A DNA stretch of 64,000 nt from Pseudocercospora fijiensis CIRAD86. Lineage: Eukaryota > Ascomycota > Dothideomycetes > Mycosphaerellales > Mycosphaerellaceae. Location: assembly GCF_000340215.1 (NCBI RefSeq), contig NW_006921532.1:8685409-8749408 (forward strand). The letters run 5' to 3'. Both the position numbers and the translations under genes were made by a program. The stretch's first letter is position 1; each line of letters starts with the position of its first letter. The notes under the pieces were generated by a model. It was not told the DNA's origin. It made no database searches and was given only the letters and a program-made list of their open reading frames with translations. Shown here one piece after another: positions 30,855-40,392 of this stretch.

Positions 30855-32973
30855 ATGGGTACAGGCAAGAAGGAGGCCGCCCGTAAAGAGCGGCAGGGCA
30901 AGACGAACGATGGCATGGGCAACGTCAAGACCAAGGGCGAGAACTTCTACCGCAGCGCCAAGCGGGTGAAGACGCTCAATATGTACAAGGATGGCAAGGC
31001 CCAGCGCAATGCAAAGGGAGACATCACAAAGGCCGCTTCATACCAGAGCAGAGAAAAGCCGAGCGCGCGCATCGAGCCCAACCGCAAGTGGTTCACCAAT
31101 ACCCGAGTCATCTCGCAGGATGCGCTGAATGCTTTCCGTGGTGCTGTGGATGCGCAAAGCAAAGACCCATACAGCTACCTGCTCAAGCAGAACAAGCTGC
31201 CCATGAGCTTGATCCACGACAACAAGGACAAGGAGCGAAAGGACGGCCTCATCCAGCATCGCGCCAAGATTCGAATAGAGGCCGAGAAGTTTGGCGACAC
31301 ATTTGGACCCAAGGCACAACGGAAGCGGCCACGACTAGCTGTGGCTAACCTTGAAGACCTTGCCTCAGCTACCACTCAGGACTACAGTACTTTCGAGCAG
31401 AGGCAAGAGGAGGCACGTGAATTAGCAGGTGTCAAGGAAGATGAAGACACTGGCTTCACGCAGACCGACAACAATGGTGAGCTGACCACCGCCCGAGAAC
31501 CGGTCTTTTCGAAAGGTCAAAGCAAGCGAATATGGAACGAGCTCTATAAAGTCATCGACAGCTCAGATGTTGTCATCCATGTCTTGGATGCCCGAGATCC
31601 GCTTGGCACGCGATGTCGAAGCGTCGAAAAGTATATCAAGGAGGAGGCGCCACACAAGCACCTGCTGTTCTTGCTGAACAAGTGCGATTTGGTGCCAACG
31701 AGTGTTGCGGTGCGTACTTTCTTTTCCCCTCCCTGCTACACCCGTTCCCCAACCTTTCGCCCCGGTCTGCCAATTGCAGCACGCCATCGTTCAAGTCAAG
31801 AATAGCTCCGCCCTCGTTGGCAAGTCATGGAGTTGTTCTGTTACAATGATGGCAGAATGAGTTCCACTCCACCCGACCCTCTGCCGTTTTGGCATGGTCA
31901 CCTGGGAGCCTTTGTGTCTTGTTTGAGTAGCGACCCGGATGTTTTCCCTTGATGGACAGCTTAGTTATGAGACACACATTCATCTTCATGCCATAATTGC
32001 TCGTCGATATCTGCAGGAGCAAAACACTGACTTGCTCCAGGCCAAATGGGTCAAGATGCTATCAGCAGAATATCCCACCCTCGCTTTTCATGCCTCCATG
32101 ACCAACAGCTTCGGCAAAGGCACTTTAATATCTCTCCTTCGACAATTCTCCTCATTACACAGCTCGCGCAAACAAATTTCAGTCGGCTTCATCGGATATC
32201 CTAACACCGGCAAATCCTCCATCATTAATACCTTGCGGAAGAAGCAAGTCTGCACAACAGCACCGATTCCGGGTGAGACGAAAGTCTGGCAATACATCAC
32301 ACTCATGAAGCGCATCTACCTCATTGATTGTCCCGGCATCGTTCCTCCATCAGTGACAGACACACCAGAGGATATCCTGCTCCGTGGCGTGGTCCGAGTG
32401 GAAAATGTCGAGAATCCAGCACAATATATTCCTGCCGTACTTTCAAGATGCAAACGACATCATTTGGAACGGACGTACGGGATGAAATGGACCTCGTCTC
32501 CAGACGAGAAAGACTTTTCTGAGAAGGCTGAGAAGGAGCGGACACAAGAAGGCATCGCATTCCTGGAGGCACTGGCGAGAAAAGGTGGTCGGCTTCTCAA
32601 AGGTGGCGAGGCAGACATGGATGGAGTGGCGAAGATGGTCCTGAATGACTTTTTGAGAGGCAAAATCCCATGGTTCACGCCTCCACCTGTAGCTGAGGGC
32701 GAAGATGCTACGGAGAAAGATGGCAGTCGAGATGAGAAATTGGGGTTCACACATAAGAAGCGCAAGTTTGAAGAGAGTGAGGCCGCAAAGGAAGAAGCAG
32801 AAAAGGAGGCTGCTGAGTATAGAGAAGGCGACGATGACTTTGAAGGATTTGACGAGGATGCCGAGGATAGCGAGGAAGATGCTGATGGTGATGCCGTTGG
32901 TGGCATTGCATTAGATCCTGGCGAAAGCAGTGGAGAGGAGGAAAACGAAGAGGAGGAAAATGAAGAGGAGTAA
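30855..32973 (+). CDS. NOG2: Nucleolar GTP-binding protein 2 (60S assembly GTPase)
   Basis: Circularly permuted GTPase needed for late nuclear maturation and export of pre-60S ribosomes. Exons 30855-31709 and 32041-32973 join to 595 residues. The N-terminal domain has T-L-N-M-Y and W-F-x-N-T-R-V-I. The GTPase motifs appear in permuted order: G4 (L-N-K-C-D-L) before G1 (G-Y-P-N-T-G-K-S-S) and G3 (D-C-P-G). The tail is very acidic (E-E-E-N-E-E-E). Joining is phase 0 at V-A|A-K-W-V. The intron is 331 bp, three to six times longer than others here, and hosts an H/ACA snoRNA. The stop lies 112 bp from the convergent helicase stop. Confidence 0.96.
31778..31981 (+). ncRNA. snR191: Intronic H/ACA snoRNA, snR191 homologue
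   Basis: Lies wholly inside the NOG2 intron. Hairpin 1: lower stem 31783-31791 with 31845-31853 (9 bp, one G-U) and upper stem 31799-31809 with 31829-31839 (11 bp, two wobbles). Its pocket strands AGUCA (31794-31798) and GUUAC (31840-31844) pair with UGACU and GUAAC around 25S U2258 (yeast numbering). GUUAC starts 14 nt before an H-box-like AGAAUGA. Hairpin 2: lower stem 31914-31921 with 31968-31975; pocket strands GAGU (31925-31928) and UAGUUA (31962-31967) pair around U2260. UAGUUA starts 14 nt before ACA (31976-31978), which has three more bases to the likely 3' end. An extra small hairpin (31875-31899) lies between. Yeast snR191 guides these two sites from the NOG2 intron. The H box deviates by one base and the 5' end is approximate. 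Confidence 0.88.
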
Positions 32974-33085
32974 TGAATATTATGTGATACCCTTTGAATG
33001 CACACCTCGAACATGACGGTCACGTTGATCGTCGGAAAGAATTGAATTTCGTGTCTCATGAGCAATCGATCCATGTCTATTCATT

Positions 33086-36004
33086 CTATCCTCGCTTTGG
33101 AGGCGGCCATCCATTCATACTTCGCTTCACACCTAAAGTCTTCCGTACGGATGCAGAGCTCTGCTGCTGCATCGAGGTTGTATGAAACGTACTAGCCGGT
33201 CTGAAGCCGTTCAAAGCAGGTATTGCAGGAGGAGCAGGACGTGGCGGCGGAGGTGGTTCTTCATCCTCTGGATCTAAAGGTGGAGGTGAACTCGATAGGA
33301 AGACATATTTGCCGCCGGCATTCTCTCCATCCGCTTGACTAGCAGATCTCGAGATATTAGGTTTACTGAGAATCGGTGTAGATCGAGGCTTATGTGATGA
33401 TGGCATTTTCTGACTTGCTGTCATAAAACCTGCTGCTGTCGGTCGCAGCTCTTGAGGATTTCGCAGAGGCTGAAGCGCAGATCTAGTGAAGGTAGGCTTT
33501 TTTGGCAGGACTGGCTCGACCTCCCGTTCTGGTGATGGACGAGGTTTCTTGAAGAAGCTCGCAATACTGCCTTGTCCTTCGATCTGCCGCTTCCGGCCTT
33601 TTGGCTGTTGTTCAGGGTTCTGCTGAGCTTTCTTCTCTTGCTCTGCAGCTCTTTGGTCGAGCTTCTTCATTTGGGCTTGTTCCATGAGCTCGTCGTATCG
33701 AGCAGATACGCTTTGGAAGCCTTGCTGAACCGGTATTGTAGCGTTGGCTGTTGAGAAATTCTGCTGCATGGTGGTGGTCGCGGTAGTTCGTGAGCTGACG
33801 AAACCCGTGTATGAAGACCCAGATCTTGAATGATCCCACTTGGCGAGTTCTTCCAATGGCTCTTCACCGTTCAGAGGCCAGTAGTTGTCCTCGTCCCGCT
33901 CGAGCGTCGCTTTGAGCTCTGCAATTTTCGTCTCAACTGGACACTCCCGTCTGAGTGTGATGCAGAGGCCATTGAGCGCAGATATGGACATGCTGGGACC
34001 ATGCTCTTCGAAGTATCGGCTCATTCCTTTGTGTACGAGAAATGCTGAGAGGTTTGTCTCCTGCCTCTGCGTGTCCTTGATCGGGCAACTGAGGTAGAGC
34101 AAGGCTTGAGCTCTGGTCATTCCAACGTAGAGTAATCTTCGCTCTTCATCGTGATCGTCTGCACGAGAGTGGGGTATCGATCCATCGTAACATGCCGGGA
34201 TGAACACCACCGGCCACTCCAGGCCTTTGGCAGCATGGATAGTCGAGATAGTGACTTGCTGCACCTTTTCGCCGTCTTCGTCCGCGGCCTTCTCCGCAGA
34301 TGCGGTCAATGCGATATTGGCAAGAAAGACCGAAAGGACGTCTTGATCTGACTCTGATCGTTGCTCGATCTCCTCGACTACCGGCAGTGCGTCCAATTCG
34401 GCCAATTCCTGCAGCGCGCTTGGCTGTGTCAACTCAGCTGCTTGAGCCATGAGCTCCTCGACGTTGGTCCAACGTGCTTCGTAGGACATTTCGGCTGCAT
34501 ATTTCGATCTCAAATATGACTGGAGCTGTATCTTTCGGGATATCACGTTGATTAGATCAACGATCGATGGCTGTTCCTTGTTCCAGGACTCGACTTTCTT
34601 GTGACCGCTCAAGATGACATCCACGAAGCTGGCTAGACCGCTTCGATTGGGCGCTGTCAGCTTCGTTGTGGAGCCGCATCGATCCTGGGCGATGCCTAGT
34701 ATAAGCGACCACAACGAGACTCCCTTCGACTGCGCTTCACCTCGAAGTTCCTTGATCGTCTTCTCGCCAATCTTCCGAGACGGAACGTTCAAGATCCTCT
34801 CCACGGCTTCGGTATTGTCCGGCGAATGAATAACGCGTAGATAGTCGACAACTAATTTGATCTCTGCTCGATCATAGAAGCGCGTACCTCCCACCATTCG
34901 ATATGCGATTCCAGAATTTCCAAGAGCTGTCTCGATCTCGCGCGAGAGGGCAGCAGATCTCAGCAGAACTGCGAAGTCGCTTCCCATCATCATGCTCCCA
35001 GACAAGGTTTGCATGCGCTTGATCTCCGAAACAAGCCACTGGGCCTCTGCTTTAGCTGAGGGTAGCTTCCGCAAAACTGGACGCAATCCGATGCTGTGTG
35101 TTGCTTGAAGCTTTTTCGGCGGCCGACTCTCATCCTGCTCGATTATGTTCTGAGCCGCGCTTAGAATTGCACCCGAAGATCTGTAGTTCTCCTCGAGGTT
35201 TATGGTGAGCGTGTCCGGCCAGTGAGTCCTCATGCGAGCTAGGTTTTTGATCTCCGCGTTGCGAAAGCCATAAATACTCTGATCTGGATCGCCAACGATT
35301 GTGATCACATTCTGGTGTTGAGCCAACAGGGACATGAGGTCGTACTGGATGTTGTTCGTGTCTTGAAATTCGTCGATAAGCACAGCTTGAATATTCTTGA
35401 CGCACTGCGGATGCGATTTGAGCAGCGTTGTGCACCTGAGCAGGATGTCGTCGTAGTCCAGCAGATTCGAAGCGAGCAGCGACGCCTCGTATTCGGCGAA
35501 AAGGAGATTGAATTCTTGTTGCTCAACACTCTTCTCGGTCGTGCCATCGGTCGAGCCGCCCTTTGCTTTCCTCTGCGAGATTCTGCCCACAGCCTGGCCC
35601 GCCGTGATACCCATACCATGCTGCTTGATCAGACGATGGAGAATCGCTTTGCAGTCGCTCGTGTCCGCGATGCCGAAGTCCTTGGGCAGTGCAATGTGGT
35701 GGCCGTAGGCTTTGAGGTAACGTAAGGCCACGGAGTGAAATGTGCCCAGGTTGAGCTGTCGCGAGAGGCCACTGCCAACAAGCCCCGTGATGCGCTCTTT
35801 CATTTCCTTGGCGGCCTTCACGGTGAATGTGCAGACGATGATGTTCCATGGTTGCAAGCCTCGTGCTGAGATCAGATGTGCAACGCGTGCTGTCAGCGTC
35901 TTCGTTTTGCCAGATCCAGGAGGGGCCAGCACCTGGAGCACTGATGCTTCCGAGACTACGGCCGTCCTTTGGGCTGAGTTGAGCCCTTGCAATATGTCAT
36001 CCAT
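33086..36004 (-). CDS. SRS2: UvrD/Rep-type 3'-5' DNA helicase, Srs2 family
   Basis: Helicase that strips Rad51 filaments and limits unwanted recombination at forks. Single exon, 972 residues, starting at the ATG at 36004 (the longer frame starts with GTG). Superfamily 1A motifs: Walker A A-P-P-G-S-G-K-T, motif Ia in C-T-F-T-V-K-A-A-K-E-M, Walker B L-I-D-E-F-Q-D-T-N, motif III G-D-P-D-Q-S-I-Y-G-F-R, motif IV around L-E-E-N-Y-R-S, motif V T-I-H-A-A-K-G-L-E-W and motif VI Y-V-G-M-T-R-A. The disordered C-terminus has a consensus PIP box Q-G-S-I-A-S-F-F (residues 811-818) and a SUMO-binding-like Y-V-F-L-S-S-S (900-906) before an acidic run. This arrangement recalls yeast Srs2, which binds SUMO-PCNA. 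Confidence 0.88.
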   Translation of the reverse strand: MDDILQGLNSAQRTAVVSEASVLQVLAPPGSGKTKTLTARVAHLISARGLQPWNIIVCTFTVKAAKEMKERITGLVGSGLSRQLNLGTFHSVALRYLKAYGHHIALPKDFGIADTSDCKAILHRLIKQHGMGITAGQAVGRISQRKAKGGSTDGTTEKSVEQQEFNLLFAEYEASLLASNLLDYDDILLRCTTLLKSHPQCVKNIQAVLIDEFQDTNNIQYDLMSLLAQHQNVITIVGDPDQSIYGFRNAEIKNLARMRTHWPDTLTINLEENYRSSGAILSAAQNIIEQDESRPPKKLQATHSIGLRPVLRKLPSAKAEAQWLVSEIKRMQTLSGSMMMGSDFAVLLRSAALSREIETALGNSGIAYRMVGGTRFYDRAEIKLVVDYLRVIHSPDNTEAVERILNVPSRKIGEKTIKELRGEAQSKGVSLWSLILGIAQDRCGSTTKLTAPNRSGLASFVDVILSGHKKVESWNKEQPSIVDLINVISRKIQLQSYLRSKYAAEMSYEARWTNVEELMAQAAELTQPSALQELAELDALPVVEEIEQRSESDQDVLSVFLANIALTASAEKAADEDGEKVQQVTISTIHAAKGLEWPVVFIPACYDGSIPHSRADDHDEERRLLYVGMTRAQALLYLSCPIKDTQRQETNLSAFLVHKGMSRYFEEHGPSMSISALNGLCITLRRECPVETKIAELKATLERDEDNYWPLNGEEPLEELAKWDHSRSGSSYTGFVSSRTTATTTMQQNFSTANATIPVQQGFQSVSARYDELMEQAQMKKLDQRAAEQEKKAQQNPEQQPKGRKRQIEGQGSIASFFKKPRPSPEREVEPVLPKKPTFTRSALQPLRNPQELRPTAAGFMTASQKMPSSHKPRSTPILSKPNISRSASQADGENAGGKYVFLSSSPPPLDPEDEEPPPPPRPAPPAIPALNGFRPASTFHTTSMQQQSSASVRKTLGVKRSMNGWPPPKRG

Positions 36005-36563
36005 GACATGTTGTTGCTGCGCGTGTAGTCGCGATGCGGACTCAGCTTGCGACGGGAAGTACACGCCTGCCCACGTGCATCCAATAGACTACGGTAGGCC
36101 GAAAAAACGCCGAGATATTACCGAGGAGTTACCGAAGTTTCAAAAAAGTCCTCCCTCCTCCTCCTCCTCCTGCTGTTGTTCTAGTTACACGTCAACAAAG
36201 ACCCTTGAAATAGCATACCGTACTTCGCTTCTCAGATAATTACTTCGACAATACCTCGCACTTCTCCTCACCTATTCTACCGTAACTATAATAAGTAGCA
36301 CTGTCTAGCGTATCTTAAAATTAACAACAGAGAATAAGGCATAATTAGCAAGCCGATTAGAACTCGTTCGAATACTTAGAGCTCTACTATACAAATCTGT
36401 GGTATCATCGGGCACAACCAAGCCACAAGACGGGCCTCTTCCGAAGATTGCAACGCATCCTTCCACACCAGAACGGCAAATGCCATCCAAAACAATCTCC
36501 TGCAGCCCATTCACAACATGTCGAAACGTCCAAGAGCGAGGAATGGCATTGCCTCCGCATAGC
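36005..36563. other. Intergenic region with CTC microsatellite
   Basis: Holds the helicase promoter and the 3' end of the ubiquitin protease gene. A (CTC)n tract lies at about 36151-36172. Bases 36230-36400 are rather AT-rich but show no element. Confidence 0.4.
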
Positions 36564-38633
36564 TTACAAATCGATGTCCGTGCGCTTGAGCAACACCATC
36601 GAAGTGTACGCAGCCTTGCGCCCAACACCATCGGCCATGTCCGTGTCGCGCTTCTTGCCGGTAACGAGCTCGTCATCGATTTTCAGCCACGCTCCTTTAC
36701 ATTGGCGCCAGAGGAAATAATGGCCCGAAGTTGCTTCGCGGCAGTCATGCTTGACCACAGCCTTGATCTGATAGACCGTGCCGCCAACCACAAGACTCCG
36801 ACCATCAAGCTGAAGTCTAGACTTGTTCGTGCTCATATCGTCTTGAACGCGATTGATCTCCACCAGCAAGTTTGCCGGCATCTTCTTGGCATCGATCTCG
36901 TTGATAGCCTGCATGGTGGCAGTGGCATTACACTTGCCGCAGGTCTTCAGACCATCTGACTTTGCCTGTTGGTACTGAGATAAGACATCCTCCAGAGAGA
37001 ATGCGTCGGATGAGGGGGCTCGCACTTTGAGCATCACCTCCTTGTGCGCTCCCGCAGTCTCGCTATGTCCGCAGGTGCTGCACTTGAGGGTGATCTTGAC
37101 TTCGAATTGGAAGACTTCTCGGATCGATGGGCACTCTTCGAAGAGTGAGTCCAGCAAGAGCTGCAGATATTCGCAAGCATCCTGCATCGCCTCGCCGTCA
37201 AATGCTTTGAATGCCGTCTTGTGGTGGGCAAACGCCTGTTGGGCCAATACAGGCGAGATGTGTTCCTCCGTGGACTTCCGCATGTCTTCGAGCAGCTCTC
37301 GAATGTATGGCGTAATGCTGATCTTTCCCTGCTTGGCCTTCTGCTGGATCGACTTCCTCAGTTGAGCCAAGACCAAGTCAAGTTGTTCACGGCTATCCGG
37401 AAGGCCGTCAAAGTCCTTCGCAGTCTCGAGGTCGACACCAAAGTCGTCCGCCGTCGCTTCTTGTTTATGGAGGGCTTTGAGATCTTCGTCGTCGAGCGCC
37501 AAGTTCAGCAGCTGGATAGCCACGTTCGAAAAGCATGCGTTTCCGAAGTTCGACAGTCCGATGGCACTGCTATCCGAGAGGACTTTGCGACGCTTTGTGG
37601 GAATCGACTCACTAGCCTCGCTCTGCTCGTCGTAGCCGTCACCATCGAAATCCACCCTCACGTCGTCATCTCGCTTTCGCTTCATAGTTGCTTTTGGCGC
37701 GGCCTTTGACTTGGAAACCTGAGCGGATATCGCACTGACGAACTGCTTCTTATTCATGGGAGCTGTGTGTGAGCTGGTAGCCACCTCCGATTTGGTCTTC
37801 ACCAGTGGCTGCTCATTAGTACTCGCAGCTCCCTGGCATGCTGGCTTCGATTTCCGTGGCAGCGACACCCCAGAATCGACAGAGGCATCTCGAGGGGTAG
37901 TCGACAATTTCTCGCTGATATCATTCTTGGAAGCAGTCGTTTGTTGCTGGACTCGTCTATGATGTGCTGAGCCCGGTGCCTTTCGAACTTCTGGAGCGGA
38001 TGTCACGCGTTGCTTCTTGTGAGCGTGCGCCTCGTCCTCATCAATGACGATCTTACGTTTTTCACCTGTAGCTGGAGCAGAGCGCTTGACGTCGCTCTCT
38101 TGTTGTGACTTTGCTGGCAGTGCAGACAGTTGACGGAGTCTATCTTTTCCGCCACCGCGCTTTGGCGCCGATGACTGAACCTTGGCTGTGGTATCTGGCT
38201 GTGGTTCGAGTTTCATGAGCTGATCTAAGCGAGCTTGCTGGACTTTCCGCTTCTTATCGAGCTCTTGAAGTCTCGCGTTGTGTCCAGCAACTGCCTCTTT
38301 GTGGTCTTTCAACTTTCGATCGGCTTGTGCTTGCTGGAACAGGGTGAGTCTCTGCTTGTGCTGACTCTCGTTGTGTTTCTTTTGCGCCGTGGTGTAGGAA
38401 CGATCAGCTTTGCCGAGAAGATCGGTCACGATACTAATCTCGCTGTCAAGCTCCTTCAGTCGCTTCGCGGCCAGTCGAGTCTCTGGCCTAGCGAAGGTAG
38501 ATTGGTCTTCCTCTTCGTCGTCGAACTCTTCTTTGTCTACATATTTCGGTCGCGCGAACTTATCTGCGACGCGCTTGAATGACTTCTTCGCAGCGCTGAC
38601 TGCTCGCGCGCCAAGCTTTGACTTCGACGGCAT
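36564..38633 (-). CDS. Ubiquitin carboxyl-terminal hydrolase (USP, C19)
   Basis: Cysteine protease that removes ubiquitin from proteins. Single exon, 689 residues. Residues 1-350 are basic, Lys/Ser/Gln-rich and largely disordered, with coiled-coil parts and nuclear-signal-like K-R-K-R. The USP fold starts with G-L-S-N-F-G-N-A-C-F, catalytic Cys367; the usual GNTC is GNAC here. A zinc ribbon has C-S-T-C-G-H and C-G-K-C pairs. The His box is S-G-H-Y-F-L (His638), followed by W-L-K-I-D-D-E-L-V. All catalytic parts are present, so the enzyme looks active. The specific USP subfamily is not recognised; the basic N-terminus suggests a nuclear substrate. Confidence 0.87.
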   Translation of the reverse strand: MPSKSKLGARAVSAAKKSFKRVADKFARPKYVDKEEFDDEEEDQSTFARPETRLAAKRLKELDSEISIVTDLLGKADRSYTTAQKKHNESQHKQRLTLFQQAQADRKLKDHKEAVAGHNARLQELDKKRKVQQARLDQLMKLEPQPDTTAKVQSSAPKRGGGKDRLRQLSALPAKSQQESDVKRSAPATGEKRKIVIDEDEAHAHKKQRVTSAPEVRKAPGSAHHRRVQQQTTASKNDISEKLSTTPRDASVDSGVSLPRKSKPACQGAASTNEQPLVKTKSEVATSSHTAPMNKKQFVSAISAQVSKSKAAPKATMKRKRDDDVRVDFDGDGYDEQSEASESIPTKRRKVLSDSSAIGLSNFGNACFSNVAIQLLNLALDDEDLKALHKQEATADDFGVDLETAKDFDGLPDSREQLDLVLAQLRKSIQQKAKQGKISITPYIRELLEDMRKSTEEHISPVLAQQAFAHHKTAFKAFDGEAMQDACEYLQLLLDSLFEECPSIREVFQFEVKITLKCSTCGHSETAGAHKEVMLKVRAPSSDAFSLEDVLSQYQQAKSDGLKTCGKCNATATMQAINEIDAKKMPANLLVEINRVQDDMSTNKSRLQLDGRSLVVGGTVYQIKAVVKHDCREATSGHYFLWRQCKGAWLKIDDELVTGKKRDTDMADGVGRKAAYTSMVLLKRTDIDL

Positions 38634-39423
38634 GATGAGTGCCTAGCGTGAGGACGAAAGGTATGAATCACAAATTCGGATGTGTAGGGTGTATCTGGTC
38701 AGGCTGAGCCTTGCTGACGGACTCGAGTTTGGTTTGCGGTCTGTGTAAGATCGGAGTGTAAGTCTGAAGCTACTGCTGTTTGGCGGATGTCTTTCTTCCT
38801 GGGTTTCTTGGAACAAATTGGGAATGTGTGCAGTAGTGGCTGTTTCCCGAGGTTGGTGTACGAAGTCAAAGATTGTTAGAGATGCGTGGCGAACCTAAGT
38901 TGGGGTTTCGGTAGTGAAGCGCAGCCTTCATTCACTTCACGCGAAATTTGGGTGGCTGGAACAATAACATTGTCAATAATGTCTATACAGGTGAGGTTCT
39001 GTCAAATTGAGGCTGAACGGAGTGTCTATCAGATCTATAAGCCTGGTTAAAAGCATTTCTGCCTTGCGAGCACATTGCTGAGGATGAAACAACTCTGAAA
39101 GGAGTCGGTGCACCTGTTCTCAGAGTCTGAAGTGACCGCATCTTAAAATGTATCAGCTTCAAAGCTCTTTCGGCTGCACTTTGATTTGCGTCTGATGTCT
39201 GTCATGCCTGAGACTAAATTCGTAGACTTCGTAGTAGCTATCGGCATGTGAAAGTGTGCAGTGAATGTTCGGGAAGAAGCGAGCTCTGCGCGATCTGCTG
39301 GGGTACCGCCGGTCCCTGCATTGAAGCTTGACCAACTGTGAAACACCGCCTTCTGGACACGTTTGGTACTCATAACTCACATCTGGTACCATCCACGCCA
39401 ACGAACCTTCCAGTCAATTGAAA
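38634..39423. other. Divergent promoter region, USP and FKBP genes
   Basis: About 790 bp of unique DNA between the two start codons. Short minus-strand frames at 39143-39401 have no motif. Nothing else recognised. Confidence 0.4.
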
Positions 39424-39907
39424 ATGAAGTTCACCACCGTCGCGACCGCTCTAGGGCTGCTTTTCGCCGGCGTCTCCGCCCTCGACAAGCCACTCAACAT
39501 TGACATTACTGAGGCCAAGACATGCGCCGAAGATGAGAAGACTAAGAAGGGTATGCCGAGATTCCTCATGGCCTGGGAGAAGCGCATCTAATTTTCTTGC
39601 AGGCGACAAAGTCGAGATGCACTATCGTGGTACACTAGAAGATACCGGCTACGAGTTCGACGCCTCATACAATCGCGGCACTCCGTTGTCTTTCACAGTT
39701 GGAAGTGGCCAGGTCATCAAAGGCTGGGACGAGGGGCTCATTGGCATGTGTATTGGCGACAAGAGGAAGCTTACCATTCAGCCAGAGTATGGCTATGGTG
39801 CTACGGGAGTTGGACCAATTCCAGGCAATGCTGTGCTGATCTTCGAGACTGAGCTTGTGTCAATCAATGGCAAGAAGGCAGAGGCAGTCAAGAACGATGA
39901 GCTATAG
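39424..39907 (+). CDS. ER-lumen FKBP-type peptidyl-prolyl isomerase (FKBP2 type)
   Basis: Rapamycin/FK506-binding prolyl isomerase of the secretory pathway. Exons 39424-39550 and 39603-39907 join to 143 residues across a 52-bp gtatgc...gcag intron. Residues 1-20 are a signal peptide ([20 protein letters not shown]). The FKBP domain has [35 protein letters not shown] and Y-G-Y-G-A. The C-terminus ends in N-D-E-L, an HDEL/KDEL-like retention signal. Two Cys (one before the domain, one in G-M-C-I-G-D) match the FKBP2 pattern. Unspliced, the frame stops after the first exon. Confidence 0.92.
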
Positions 39908-40392
39908 ACTGTGACAATGGGAATGGGGATACAAAGCTTCACAGAGTCTTTGAGATTGCCAGCGCAGGTAGACTTTGCCCAGGAATGGCTCCGAACCATG
40001 CGATTGGAGCTGTTCTCGTCAACGCTGAGACCTAGACATCCATGCTCGGCCTGCACTTTGCACCGAAAGTCACGATCTGCAAAATTCGATGAGCTATAGA
40101 CTGACGAAAAATCTTGAAAATGATCAATTGCTGCCATCTGTGGATTGAGTCCTGATCAATTCGGTCCATGTTCTTGCAGCCCGGAAGGGAAGCATTGTCT
40201 CGCGAAAGAACCACCGTGACCTGCCTTGTGCACGACTCAATCTATTCGTTCGCCTGGTGCATTGACACAACCTGCTCCCTCAAGTTTTTCGCGAAAGGCG
40301 ACAAGATCTGAAGGGGATCACGACCAATAGTGAGTAGATGGGAAGGTGAACAGCCATAGAGTTGAACTCTTCTTTACGATTGCTATCGGACC
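39908..40392. other. Convergent intergenic region
   Basis: 3' ends of the FKBP and F-box genes. No gene or RNA recognised. Confidence 0.35.

Noticed and set aside
31710..32040. C/D-box snoRNA in the NOG2 intron
   Set aside because: An AATGATGG resembles a C box and CTGA occurs near the end, but the former lies in the H/ACA hairpin stem and the latter is the branch point.
36005..36064. Longer N-terminus for the Srs2-type helicase
   Set aside because: The upstream start codon is GTG; the first in-frame ATG is at 36004. The same reasoning moved the starts of exportin-T, the C2H2 factor and the acidic protein.
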